A stretch of 64,000 nt of DNA from Clitoria ternatea (GCA_037962975.1 CM075673.1:19080001-19144000), one strand, 5' to 3'; positions 1-11,003 are shown, counted from the stretch's first letter. Program-made: numbers and translations. The notes: generated by a model not told the origin, from the sequence alone.

Positions 1-69
1 TTGGTGCGCTTGCCAATTAACAAAAACCCGGCGGTGGGAAAGAACCGCTGAGTCGCCGTCGGGCTAACA
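1..69 (+). repeat. 3' end of the Athila 5' LTR
   Basis: Matches 7447-7515 nearly base for base (one visible change, cccgg versus ctcgg), ending in CTAACA, the complement of the TGTTAG start of the 3' LTR. Confidence 0.93.
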
Positions 70-76
70 AGTTTTC

Positions 77-94
77 TGGCGCCGTTGCCGGGGA
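77..94 (+). other. Primer binding site (tRNA-Asp type)
   Basis: TGGCGCCGTTGCCGGGGA begins 7 nt after the LTR end and is complementary to the 3' end of plant tRNA-Asp, the usual primer of Athila-lineage elements. This fixes the orientation of the element as plus. Confidence 0.9.
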
Positions 95-218
95 TTGAAT
101 TGTTTCAGTAAAATAGTAAAATTTTAATTACCGTGGTAAATATTTTTTTACCTTAGATAATTTTTTTTTTATTTATTTCTTATCATTGTTACACTAACTT
201 TCTTTGTCTAGTTTGTGT

Positions 219-2329
219 ATGCAAACTCGATCTACCGCAGGTAAAATTTATTTTGATCCTGAGATAGAAAAGTTTGTAAAGAAAATCAAGTCTTTGAAAT
301 CTAAAACACAAACTAATTCTTCTTCTACTTCGAAAATTTTTGAAAATTCAAATATGGCTGCTGAAAGGAGAACATTGGGACAGTTTGCTGCTATAAATGG
401 TCCACCCCGAGTTTCGGGAATGTTTCAAGGACCAGTTTTACCAGTGGAAATTAAACCTGCCACTTTAAATATTATTCAAAACAACCAATTTGCTGGTTTA
501 AATCATGAAGAACCATATGAACATTTAACTGTTTTTTATGAATTATGCAGCACAATTGGTTTTGAACCCAATCAAGAAGAGTCTGTTTACATGAGACTCT
601 TTCCTTTTTCATTGATTGGGAAAGCAAAAGAATGGTTTAAATCTTGTCCACCGGGTAGTTTTGCAAACTGGTCCGATGTTGAAAGAAAATTTTTGGAAAG
701 ATTTTATTCTCCTTCAAAATATTTTGAAGCAATGACAGCCATACACTCTTTTTCTCAAAATAATGATGAATCATTAGGAGAAACATGGGAACGATTCAAG
801 GCACTCTTGAGAAAATGCCCAAACCACAACCTGAATGATGCCGAAAAGGTAAGAATCGTTTACCATGGTTTATGCCTCAGTTCAAGATGATGTTAGATGC
901 TTGTGCAGGTGGTTCTTTAATGAACAAGACTGTGGAAGAAGCCATAGAAATATTGGAATCAATGGCTATTAGTGACCGACAAGCAAAGCATGAAAGAGGT
1001 AATATGCAAAGGAAGCCAGGAATGCTCGAATTGGGAGTAAATGATGCAGTGTTGGCTCAGCAAAAATTACTGACCCAACAAATTGAAGTTATGAGCAAGC
1101 AATTGGAAAAACTTCAAATTGCTCAAGTAGCGTCACCACCCCCTGCTCAACTTAAAGCATGTACGCACTGCATGGGAGAACAACCATGTGGTTACTGTGG
1201 AAATGAGCAAGAGCAAGCCAATTTCATGAACCATCAAAGAGCACCCTTAGGTAATTTTCCTTTTAATCATGGAAATTCTTTTCCTAACAATTACCTGCAG
1301 GGTTGGCAAAATCAGAATATTGGCTGGAGACAGGACACTGGACCTTCCAACAGACCTCCTAACAATCAATTCAAGCAACAACAAACTGACAATGCAAGAT
1401 TGACAAGAATAGAGGAAGCTATTCAACAGTTATTGCAGTTTGTGGAGACAAATGAAGCTGCCCGAAAAGCATCAGATATACAAATGGGTCAGCTTGCAAA
1501 AGAGATAGCCGAATTAAAGAGTTCTGGGTTTTCTGCAAACACTCAAAACCCAAGGGAACAATGTAATGTTGTTTCTTCTGATATTGTAAAAATTGATTGT
1601 AAAGAAAAGAGTGAGAAAAAGAAAGAAGAAGAAAAAGAAAGTAAAAAAATAGAAAAAAATGAAAAAAATGAAAAAAATGAAAAAGAAAAAAATGTGCAAA
1701 GAGATATAGAGCAAGGAACAAACTGTATAACCCCAAAAAAATGTAAAGATCCGGGGAGTTTCACCATTCCTGTAACAATCGGAAATATCAACATCAGGAA
1801 TGCGTTATTAGATTTAGGGGCTAACATTAACTTGATGCCCTTAGATTTAATAAAACGCATTGGTGAATATGAGTTGAAGGAAGCAAAGACAGAATTACAG
1901 TTTGCCGATCGCTCTGTCAAAAAACCTTTTGGGATTGTGGAAGATGTATTAGTAAAGGTTGACAAGTACCACTTCAAAGTTGACTTTGTGGTACTGGATA
2001 TGAAGGAGGATACTGAGATCCCCCTGATCCTAGGAAGACCTTTCATGAAGACTGCAAGAATCAGAGTAGATGTTGATTTAAGTACGGTTGCAGTCAAAGT
2101 TTATGAAGAAGAGGTAAGCTTCAGTGCTCATGAACACCTCAGGATAAGTAATGAGGCAAAGGTTTACCTTTCGACCGAACCAGGTATATCTCTTCCCAAT
2201 CAATTAAATTGTTTTAAATTAACCGATGCTTTGAAAGATGAAAAACAGGTAATTAAGCATCGGAAAAGAAGGAGAAGGAAGAAGAAGACAGGTGATTCCT
2301 CAATGAATATTGGGAGACCACCTGATTAA
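219..2329 (+). pseudogene. Athila gag-protease polyprotein, frameshifted
   Basis: I take the ATG at 219 (MQTRST...) because the open frame further upstream begins only at a TTG. Codons 219-890 give the retrotransposon gag domain (RLFPFSLIGKAKEWF, FLERFYSPSKYFEA). The frame then shifts by one near 860-890, and the rest of gag resumes at about 872 (MMLDACAGGSLMNKT) and continues to 2329. A Cys-rich stretch (CTHCMGEQPCGYCG) replaces a classical CCHC knuckle, followed by a Lys/Glu-rich low-complexity linker (about 1600-1690). An aspartic protease follows with the active-site context LLDLGANINLMP and the flap-distal LILGRPFM. The protein ends in a basic tail and a stop at 2327-2329 with no reverse transcriptase. 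The frameshift means it is unlikely to give a functional product. Confidence 0.88.
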
Positions 2330-2798
2330 TCAAAGGTAATGTCTGGCTGGAGACATTAAATCTAGCGCTCAATGGGAGGCAACCCATTCTTTTCTCGTTA
2401 TTTTTAATGTTTTTCTATATATATATATTAAAAAAAAAACAAATTTCAAAAATAATTAGATAGAATTTTATTTTGAAAAGAAAAGGAGTTTAAAATTGAA
2501 AAGAAAAGGTTTTTGAAAATCAAAATTTTGAAAAATCAAAAACAGAAGCCCACGCGTAGCGCCCTTGTGACGCGTAGCGTGGACTCTGAATTTTGGGTCT
2601 CACGCGTAGCGTCCCAACAACGCGTAGCGTCAGAGCCCACGCTTAGTTTTTAAAACTGAACCAGAGAGGCCCATCTTAGGTTTTAAAACCTAAAATTCCC
2701 TCTCTGCTTCACTTTAGTTTTTCAAAACCCTAAAGTTTAGAAACTTCCTTTTCTCTCTTCCCAAGCTATCTTCAATCCCATTGCTCAAGGAATCACAA
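2330..2798 (+). other. Post-protease leader with Athila block and two ACGCGTAGCGT pairs
   Basis: Holds GGGAGGCAACCC (about 2375), a conserved Athila motif normally found after pol, an A-rich stretch, and two pairs of ACGCGTAGCG dyads (starts 2552/2570 and 2602/2620, both 18 nt apart). No coding potential seen. Confidence 0.7.
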
Positions 2799-3110
2799 GT
2801 AAGTATTCTAATCCCTTCTCTTTAGTTTTGTTTTTGATTTTCGATTTGTAGAAATAAATGTGGTTAGGATTAGAATTAGAAGACCATTGGGATTGATTGC
2901 TGTTAAGAGTTAGGAATTGAATGGATATAGTATAGGTTGAAAAGGGGTTGCTGCTGTGCAACCCCTGTTTTTCTTTTTTCTGCGCAGCTCACGCGTAGCG
3001 TCACACTGACGCGTAGCGGGAGGATGAACTGTGAGCCCACGCGTAGCGTCCCATAGACGCGTAGCGTGGGCAGAACAGGCTGATGCGTAGCGTCACACCA
3101 CGCGTAGCGT
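2552..3110 (+). repeat. ACGCGTAGCGT paired-dyad cluster (Athila internal)
   Basis: Motif starts at 2552, 2570, 2602, 2620, 2991, 3009, 3039, 3057, 3083 (ATGCG variant) and 3100. Within each of the five pairs the pitch is 18, 18, 18, 18 and 17 nt. Each unit is an inverted repeat, ACGC-GTA-GCGT, and includes the palindrome ACGCGT. The same pairs recur in the LTR. Confidence 0.9.
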
Positions 3111-3415
3111 CAGCCTCTGTTTTTAGTTCTTGCTGTTTGTTTGTTGTTTGTTGTTTTCTTTTTAAATTAATAAATTCTTTTATTTAGTATTTGTTATACT
3201 TTCTTGCAAATTTGTATAAATTTTGAATAAATTGTATTTTGTTTTGAAAATTATTTGAAAAAAATATGTGTGTGACTTTCTTTATCATAAAATACAAAAA
3301 TATGTTGTGGTATTTTTGAATTCCACTTTTAGAAAAAAACCAAAAATATTTTTTAATGTGTGATTTATGTTTTAATGTGTGTTTAATTTTAAAAAAAAAT
3401 TTTTACTTTTTGCAG
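2799..3415 (+). other. Probable intron of the env-like transcript
   Basis: A strong donor (CACAA/GTAAGTAT at 2799) and a strong acceptor (TTTTTGCAG ending at 3415, directly before the ATG at 3416) frame a U-rich, non-coding stretch. Spliced env-like messages are known for Athila elements; that this one is used is inference. Five dyad copies at 2991-3057 and two at 3083-3100 lie inside the intron. Confidence 0.55.
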
Positions 3416-4723
3416 ATGGCACCGAGGAAATCCATTCCAACTACTGGTCCCTCTAAAAGACAGAGGAAGACCACAGATACTGACACCACCTCTGAGGATC
3501 CTGATCTTCAGGGACAGGAGGCGTTAGGACCGAGGGATCCCACCAGATTTCGCACTGATGCGAAGTGGGCAAGATTTCATCAGATCAAGGGCCAGAGACT
3601 GATCTGGGAGAGGGTCCTTGACTTGAGTGCAGGAGACTATCCTGAGCTGCAGGATAGAGTGCAGCAGAGGAGATGGGGACCTCTATTCTCCCTACCTACT
3701 GAGGGGGACCCCATCTTAGTAATGGAGTTTTATGCTAATGCTTTCAGGACCCGCCAGGACGCACCGAACATAGGGCAGCAGCGGACGAGTTGGGTGAGAG
3801 GCCGGCATATCTCTTATGACCGGGACACCATCAGTACCCTATTGGGTAACCCTTGGGAGCCTACTCCCGAGGATGACACTTGTTTCTGGAAAGAAAACAG
3901 AAACAAGATTGCTGCTGAGGGAGAGTTAGGATACTCCCTCGAGGAGGTTGCTCATTTCTTGAGCAAGGATGGAATCTTTTTCAACCTGAGTAGGGTTGGA
4001 AGGAGTCCGTCTAACCTCCTAAAGACCCAGTTGACCCCCATAGCCCAGGCATGGTCCTACCTCATGCTTCATAATATCACTCCTGTCACCCACCTTTCTT
4101 CCCTTCCAGTTGATCGTTGTTGCCTTCTCTACTCTATCCTCCAGGGCCACACCATTGATTTTGCTGAGCTTATATCCGAGCAGATTCACTTTTATGCCCT
4201 TGGGTATAAAGTGAATCGCCCCATACCCTTTCCTCTCATCATATCTGCCTTACTGAGGAGGCAGGGAGTCATGGTACCTTCACCAGAGTTTACTAGTTCT
4301 TCAGGGAGAGTCCCTAGAGTTCTAGTGAACAGAGATTATTTTGTGCAGCAGTGCGAGCTTCCACCACTAGAGCAGGAGGCTCAGCCCCGACCTAGGAGGA
4401 GGAGACCACCAGTGCAGCCTCTATCTACTGATGCTGTCACACAGGGCTTTGCCCGGATATCACTGGAGCATCAACATATGATGCAGATGATGGCTGCCAC
4501 TCATAGAGCTTATATTCATCTTCACGATGAATTTTACTAGTACAGGTTACAGGGAGAGGGAGCACCTTATGTTACCCCGGCCGAGTTTGCAGCACATGTA
4601 GCTTGGCCCGGAGATTTACCCACCTACCCTGAGACTGGTGGATCTTCTGGCGCACAGGTTGACTCTGATGGTGATGGTGATGATGAGGAGGAGGAGCAGG
4701 ATGATGATCAGATGGAGGACTGA
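3416..4723 (+). pseudogene. Athila env-like ORF (putative plant transposon protein family), one nonsense codon
   Basis: From ATG 3416 (MAPRKSIP...) the frame is open to a TAG at 4538-4540, then stays open in the same frame to TGA 4721-4723, giving 435 codons in all. The context EFY-stop-YRLQG suggests a CAG-to-TAG transition. The N-terminus is basic (KRQRK). The middle contains the family hallmarks RGRHISYDRDTISTLLG and a helical region (LTPIAQAWSYLMLHNI...SEQIHFYALG). The C-terminus is strongly acidic (DGDGDDEEEEQDDD). I see no clear signal peptide or transmembrane helix, so envelope function is not supported by the sequence; env-like refers to position only. A related domain is present in the copia element at 9203-10255. 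Confidence 0.8.
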
Positions 4724-5945
4724 GGATGCCATCTTTATCTTATTTTGAGTACATTTGCTTTTAGTTGATATTTACATTTATATTCACATTTACATTTTAT
4801 ATTATGGTATTTTATTATTGTGTGGTGTGTTTATTTTTATTCGTTTTTGCTTATTTTTCATAAATCAAAATTTTTGTTAGTAAGTTAGTTTATACACTTA
4901 AAGTTTTTACACAATAAAACCAATTTTGTTAAAATCAATTTTTGATTCTTTATAACTTAGGAATTATGATAAATTTAATTACAATAAGTTTATTAACCAT
5001 CAAGCAAATTTCAATAACCCGGTGAGTTGAGAGATCTTTTTAAACACTTGAGGGTTTAATCGACATATTTTCAATTCGAATTGATTTTGCTTTAATCTGT
5101 GATTTGTGTTGTTGTACAGAGAATTCGGGAAAATGATCAAGGCATATTTATTGGTGAAACGAAACCTTGGGCCAAACAGCTTACCTTGGTAAAAAGTCTT
5201 TTATCCCTTGCAAGCCAATTTGAGCCTAAAATAAAATTCTTTGGTACCCTTAAAACCTAATTTTGTTTTAACCATTCCCTATACTTGATTGATTAAAAGA
5301 GCAGTTTAAATAAATGAAAAATATTTTGAGTGTTCTTACAAAAATGGGGAGTGAAAATGAGCAACTTGATTCTTTTCAAAAAAATAGAATATGGAAAAGA
5401 AAAGTCAAAAATAGTGAAAAGAATCAAGTTGGGGGTATTTATTTTTCATCAATAAAAATAAATGAGAGTTTGGATCAAGAGAAAAGCCTAAAAATTATGA
5501 AAATGCTCTTTTATGATTTCAGGTTTTTGAATTCCAAGAAAAACCATTGATTCTTGTAAACCAAGCCTCATTACAACCCGTGAAAAGACCTTGTGATTTT
5601 CGAATTAACTCTGTATAAATAACCATTGATTAGATGACAAACAAAGTTAAATTCGTTTGATTTTATGATTGATTGAGAGAAACAGGTTACCAATTGCATA
5701 GAGATAAACACTTGTGAGATAAGCCTGAAATTCTGCTTGATTGTTAATAGAATATTGTAAACAATTTTATCATTAAATCTTTGTTATATTTGATATCAGT
5801 TTTTGATTATTACAAAATGGTTGAAATTGTGTAATTATTTTTTGTGGTAAATTTTCGGACTAACTTAAAAATTTGATTTCAAATTTTTATTTTCTTATTT
5901 TTCTCTCTTGCTCGAGGACGAGCAATGTCTCAAGTTGGGGGTATT
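4724..5945 (+). other. Athila 3' untranslated region with hairpins and polypurine tract
   Basis: No gene seen. Contains a 17-bp perfect inverted repeat (5362-5378 against 5415-5431) directly followed by a polypurine-like GGGGGTATT, a second hairpin TTGCTCG/CGAGCAA (5908-5914/5919-5925), and the terminal polypurine tract (about 5933-5945) abutting the 3' LTR. Confidence 0.75.
5362..5440 (+). other. 17-bp inverted repeat ending in a polypurine-tract-like motif
   Basis: CAACTTGATTCTTTTCA at 5362-5378 pairs perfectly with 5415-5431; the right arm runs into GTTGGGGGTATT, the same string that precedes the 3' LTR at 5934-5945. It could be a second, internal plus-strand primer or a duplicated LTR-proximal module. 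Confidence 0.6.
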
Positions 5946-6142
5946 TGTTAGTCCTCAAATTTTCAATAAAAGTTTAAATAAAAATTTCATAAAAATTATA
6001 AAAATTAGTTTAATTTGTTAGAAAATTAGGATTTAAATTCAATAAATGGATGTTGTTGGAAATAATCTGCCCTTGATCAATTTTCTCTAGTTTTACAGTG
6101 AAAAAGTTAAGAAATCAAGAGAAAATTACACTAGAGGAGCTG

Positions 6143-6455
6143 ACGCGTAGCCTCACCCCACGCGTAGCATCAAGAGCTATTTTTGATGCTGACGCTATGC
6201 ATCACAGCCACGCATAGCGTCAGTGCTGCGCAGTCTCCACTCCCACTTTGGCCAACCACTCCACTTGGACCCAATAATGGGCACTCCACTCAGCACAAGG
6301 GCCACCCCACTCATCACAAATGGCCAAAATACAGTGGAGACACGTCCAAGTGGCCAAGCATGATTGATTTTAATTATTTGAAGTGGCCATTATCAGCTGC
6401 TTAATGGGAGCTGAGTCAGGGGTCTGACGCGTAGCGTTACAGGGACGCGTAGCGT
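6143..6455 (+). repeat. ACGCGTAGCGT dyad pairs in Athila U3
   Basis: Three pairs with pitch 17, 18 and 18 nt; the last pair is exact and lies just upstream of the TATA box, an enhancer-like position. Confidence 0.85.
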
Positions 6456-6473
6456 CAGCACCCTTGCTCAGCC

Positions 6474-6483
6474 CTATAAATAG
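6474..6483 (+). promoter_or_regulatory. TATA box of the Athila LTR
   Basis: CTATAAATAG in a GC-rich context, preceding a C/T-rich putative start region (TTCTCTTCTCTTCTC at about 6527), a typical LTR promoter layout. Confidence 0.7.
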
Positions 6484-7515
6484 GGCCATCCAACACCATT
6501 CTAAGCATCCCATCCCATTCCATACATTTCTCTTCTCTTCTCTCTTGTGCTCGACTTTGAGTACTTCTTTTGTGAGTTGTAGTTCTAGAATAGTTTTCTA
6601 GATACTTGAGTGTGTTTCGGTGTATTGTGATCGTTGTATCGTGAAGTTTCCATCGTCTTCGTAATGTCAAACTCTGTAAGTGTTGTCTTTACTTTTACCA
6701 TGTGTAACTAATTTGTTTATGTTGGAATTGGTGAACTAATCTATTGAGTATAATGTTGTGAATTCGACCTCTGCATGTTTATGATTCAAGTCCATGTTAG
6801 TATCTCAACCTTTTATTAATATGAACGTCAAACGGGAGAATGATTTTCATGTGTATCGAAACTGGTTTTATTAGTATAAATGTCAAACGGGAGAATGATT
6901 ATTTATGCCGTATTGAAACTTGTTTTGACGAAAGTAAAAAGTTGGAATACCCTTGGTATCTCAATTCTATAGGGGTTGTTAACCATTGTTGCCATAAGGC
7001 CAGGTCTTAATGCAAGTTTTTACTGAGAAAGCTCACGAGGGATCGGACTTTACGGTGAATTCTTAGAATTTATATCACGAGGGATCGGTTATAATGATTT
7101 TAAGCTGCAATGACATGAAACTTGATGATTAAATATGCATGTCTTGAGTTCCTCATTGTTATTCTAGATTAGGGATCCAATTTCCAACATAATTTGTTTA
7201 TCTGTGTTTATCTCAAGTATCTTACCTATTCTAGATTGCAACTCGACTTTTTAGATAGATTTTTATTTTCTTTTATCCTATGAATCACTCAACCATGCTA
7301 TCTTGTGAATATTGTATAAATTGTATATAAATCATTCTTTTGTCTATAATTTCCTTCACATTTACCATAGTAAGTAGAAGATTACTGTTGTTATTGGACT
7401 TTCAATCCCAGTGGAACGATATCTAAATTTCGAAAACTACAAACGATTGGTGCGCTTGCCAATTAACAAAAACTCGGCGGTGGGAAAGAACCGCTGAGTC
7501 GCCGTCGGGCTAACA

Positions 7516-8574
7516 GCAAGGTTAAGCAAATTTTTGTTAGAAAACCATTTTGAAAGAGGAAGAGTTGATACAACATTATTCATCAAGCACAAAAAGAATG
7601 ACATACTTTTGGTTCAAGTATACGTGGATGATATCATATTTGGTGCCACTAATGAATCTCTTTGCAAAGAGTTTGCTAAGTTAATGCAGAAAGAATTTGA
7701 AATGTCCATGATGGGAGAACTTACATTCTTCCTTGGGCTACAAATTAAGCAAACAAAAGAAGGTACATTCATTAGTCAATCCAAATACTGCAAGGAATTG
7801 CTTAGGAAATTCAATATGGACAAGGCAAATGAAATTGCCACCCCTATAAGTACATCTTGCTACTTGGACAAAGATGAGAAAGGTAAAGATATGGAAATTA
7901 CCAAATATCGAGGTATGATTGGATCTTTACTCTATCTTACTGCAAGTAGATCGGACATAATGTTTACCGTATATATGTGTGTAAGATATCAAGCTTGTCC
8001 AAAAGAATCACATTTGACTGCTGTAAAATGAATAATGAAATACTTGGTTGGAACTCAAGATGTTGGTTTATGGTACCCCAAAGGTGTTGAATGCACTCTT
8101 GTTAGTTACTCTGATTCTTACTTTGCAGGATGTAAACTTGATAGGAAAAGCGCTAGTGGTACTTGTCACTTGCTTGGTAGTTCTCTTGTATCTTAGCATA
8201 GCAAGAAACAAGTGAGTGTTGCATTATCCACAGCTGAGGCAAAATACATTGCAGCTGGTAGTTGTTGTGCTCAAATCCTTTGGATGAGGCAACAACTTCT
8301 AGATTTCGGTGTAATATTAGACCATGTGCCTCTTAAATGTGATAATACAAGCGCTATTAATATTTTAAAGAATCTTGTGATGCATTCTAGAACCAAACAT
8401 ATTGATATCAGCCATCATTTCATTAGAGATCATGTGTTAAAGGGTGATTGTATGCTTGGACATGTTGAAACCTCTAAGCAATCAGCTGATATATTCACAA
8501 AACCTCTTGCAAAGGAACAATTCATAAATATTAGGAGAGAATTAGGAATATTAAAGATGTCTAATGTGAACTAA
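7516..8574 (+). pseudogene. Sirevirus-type copia pol remnant: RT C-terminal half and RNase H
   Basis: Reads in one frame from the Athila boundary (RLSKFLLENHFERG). It contains the reverse transcriptase core YVDDIIFGATNESLCKEF and MMGELTFFLGLQIKQ, then RNase H motifs (SYSDSYFAGCKLDRKSASG, STAEAKYIAAG, DNTSAINI, HIDISHHFIRD) and the pol end DIFTKPLAKEQF. The block MMGELTFFLGLQ...SGTCHLLGSSLVS is typical of the Sirevirus lineage. Two in-frame stops disrupt it: TGA at 8029-8031 (consistent with CGA) and TAG at 8194-8196 (expected TGG). The active-site YVDD is intact. Gag, integrase and the RT N-terminus lie left of the inserted Athila element, outside the window. Confidence 0.92.
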
Positions 8575-9202
8575 TTATATTCATTTCAAACAAATTGGTG
8601 AAACATTTGACTATCTTTGATTGAATGATTCTTATCATTGAGCATGAGGATTGAATAAGTATGTGACTTGATTCTTTTAGGCATGATAGTTATGAATGTC
8701 GATTGTATTATGATTCTCAAGAATGAATAATTCATGAGCTGCATTATTGCTTGGTTTAAATATTATGAATGTTTGATTGCTTTAGATGGTAAAAAGAACC
8801 ATAAAAACTGATGTTTCAATGATCCACAAGCGTTGCCCTATGCCCAGAATCGATTCATCAAGCTTAAAACTGCAATACAAAAGGAAATAGAATCGATTCA
8901 ACAGCCCCCTGAATCGATTCACAGACCTAACTCTTCAAATTTTTACAAACAGAGAGGTCTGAATCGATTCACGTGAACTTTGAATCGATTCAAACCCCTG
9001 ATGCCATTAATTCCTACACACAGCAACGTCTGAATCGATTCACAGCCCCTCTGAATCGATTCACACGAGTAATTTTGCCTATATCACACTATTGGGCTCA
9101 TGTTTCTCATTTCACTTCAAACTCTCTTCCTCCTTTTCTCCTCATTCTCTCTAAAAACACCTCTCTTACTCTAGAAACCTCCCCTCCAAACCTTCATTAC
9201 TC
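8575..9202 (+). other. Sirevirus pol-to-env spacer with GAATCGATTC pairs
   Basis: Non-coding. A single GAATCGATTC at 8847 is followed by three pairs starting at 8890/8911, 8961/8982 and 9032/9053, each exactly 21 nt apart. The core is a perfect palindrome, usually extended to TGAATCGATTCA. Confidence 0.9.
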
Positions 9203-10255
9203 ATGGCCTCTTCATCCCATCCAAGAAAGAAATAAAGAGCAAATGTTGCCGGCTCTTCCACTCCCCAACATTCGGATTTATCATGCTTTTTCACCACACA
9301 AAAAGAGTTAGAAAGGTACCAAACCACTTTTTCTGAAAAACAATTAATCTCACCACATTGGATTGATGTTCCCTTTTTTGAAACCTATGGCCTTTCCCTC
9401 ATCACTACTCTTCATCAACAAGAACTTGTTGACTTCATGGCTCTTGAGAAGATTGCAATTTACCCCAAATTGATCCGTGTGTTCTACTCAACATTGCACC
9501 TACAAGATGATCGATATTATGCCAAAGTGAAAGGCAAGACCATTGTGCTTGACAATGAAGTCATGAACAAAGTTGGAAAACTTCCAATAAGTAATGCTCA
9601 CTTCCATGGCGAAGAACCTTCTCCTTCCTGGAACTACAACCCATTAGAGGCAAGAGCTTTCTTTAATCTCACTGCCCCTGCAAGTACCGTTGGAATCTTA
9701 AGCATTGATCACCACCTTTTACACTATGTTCTAGTCAAGATCCTTATCCCACTAGGTGGAAATTATGCAAGACTTAATGAGGCTTAGATTCTATTGCTTT
9801 GGGCTATTCTCCACCAAAAGGATATAAACTAGATTGACATTGTGAGGCATCACATGCTTGATGCTCAAAACCTCACTCGCCTCCCATAAGCTATTTTTAT
9901 CACCAAGCTTCTTCGTCATTACAAGGTGGATCTGAAAAACAAAGTCAAAGAACTAATCGGACCAAAAGGACCCATTGGCAAATCTCATCTCACCAAGATG
10001 AACATTATTGAGTATCATGGATTCTGGCAATATCTCCGCCGTCCTTGTGATGATAATGAACCTGCTGCTCCTCCACCTCCTCCACCCGCTCCTACTGATG
10101 ACCTCTTTGCTCGCCTAACTGCACATATGGATCGTCGCTTTGATGCAATGGAAGTAAATCTCAACACTCGGCTTGAAAAACTTGAAGCCAATATGGAGGA
10201 ACGCTACACAGAGCTTGCAACCCAGATCTCCAGCCTCCAATTCCCTCAGCCTTAG
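9203..10255 (+). pseudogene. Sirevirus env-like ORF (putative plant transposon protein family), four nonsense codons
   Basis: One frame from ATG 9203 (MASSSHPRKK) to TAG 10253-10255 is interrupted only by in-frame stops at 9233, 9785, 9830 and 9887, with no frameshift. All four fit CAA, CAG or TGG codons changed by single transitions. The predicted product has a basic N-terminus, the domain core KGKTIVLDNEVMNKVGKLP, LSIDHHLLHYVLVKILIP, a proline-rich stretch (PPPPPPAP) and a C-terminal coiled coil (MDRRFDAMEVNLNTRLEKL). Downstream-of-pol env-like ORFs are known in Sireviruses such as soybean SIRE1. The core resembles the Athila ORF at 3416-4723, so both may be the same domain family captured by Ty1 and Ty3 elements. 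No signal peptide is visible. Confidence 0.78.
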
Positions 10256-10467
10256 TTGACCTTATTTTCTATATTTTGCTTGACATTGTTATGTTTTATG
10301 GTTATCTTGTTTAAACTTTGTTGCCCTTCTGAGGCATTTCTCATTGTTATGTTTTTGTTTGGATTTTAGCACTTTGTTATTAATTCTCATGGTTGCATTT
10401 GCTGGTTATTACTCTTTAATTATGCAATGTTTATTTCCTTCCTAGAGCTTATATTTTTTTTGATAAT

Positions 10468-10740
10468 GACAAAGGGGGAGAGATATTAGATATTGGAGAG
10501 ATATTAGATATTGAATAGATATTAGATATTGAATACTTTTCTAAAGGGGAGAAATAAGACTAATGTATGGTTAGATGAATATAATTAAATACAATGATTC
10601 AATAATAAAGGGGGAGACACACTCTGTTCTAAAAACTTAAAATTTTTACAATAAGTGGTTCTTTCTCATTGTTACTTAAATATAAATGTTAACACCCCAA
10701 GAGATGGCCATTGGTTGTCATCATCAAAAAGGGGGGAGAA
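10468..10740 (+). other. Multiple polypurine tracts of the Sirevirus element
   Basis: Three tracts: AAAGGGGGAGAGA (about 10471), AAAGGGGGAGA (about 10607) and AAAAAGGGGGGAGAA (10726-10740), the last abutting the LTR. Repeated polypurine tracts before the 3' LTR are a recognised Sirevirus trait. Short GATATTAGATATTG tandem repeats lie between the first two (10481-10530). Confidence 0.8.
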
Positions 10741-11003
10741 TGTATTTGCATGTTGTAGACAGGTTTTGATAATGACAAGTATCCAACAAACAAGAAGAAC
10801 ATCATCCATAGATCAAAAACAAGTGAAGTAAACAAAACAAAACAACACATTGGATGTACTCAAATCAAAGAATCATGAAGATAATGATCCCATATGTTCA
10901 AAGAATCAAGAAAACAAAGCATGAGGATCAAGGAAAGGAACCATGACTCAAAATGCATCAAGGAAACATCAAAAGGCATGGAAAAACAACAACAACATTG
11001 ATT

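Larger units (their letters stand above)
1..7515 (+). mobile_element. Athila-like Ty3/gypsy element, non-autonomous, 5' end outside window
   Basis: The first 69 bases match the last 69-70 bases of a complete LTR at 5946-7515 (both end ...GTCGGGCTAACA), so the window opens at the end of the 5' LTR. A tRNA-Asp primer site follows, then gag-protease, a short leader, an env-like ORF and a polypurine tract. Reverse transcriptase, RNase H and integrase are absent: the protease frame stops at 2329 and the sequence passes directly to the conserved GGGAGGCAACCCA block that in Athila elements follows pol. It must have depended on enzymes from another element. The element sits inside a copia reverse transcriptase: the copia reading frame resumes immediately after the LTR with GCAAG, the expected 5-bp target duplication (the other copy is outside the window). 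Confidence 0.9.
5946..7515 (+). repeat. Athila 3' LTR, 1570 bp
   Basis: Starts TGTTAG directly after GGGGGTATT and ends CTAACA. U3 has three ACGC-type dyad pairs (6143/6160, 6192/6210, 6427/6445). A TATA box (CTATAAATAG, 6474-6483) lies about 20 nt after the last pair. Two near-identical short repeats containing GTCAAACGGGAGAATGATT lie at about 6827 and 6886. Confidence 0.93.

Noticed and set aside
1419..2097. Open frames on the minus strand opposite Athila gag-protease, rich in Phe and Ser
   Set aside because: Shadow of the Lys/Glu-rich coding strand; no domain and no conserved context.
3416..4723. True viral envelope gene
   Set aside because: No signal peptide or membrane segment seen; only the position after pol suggests env.
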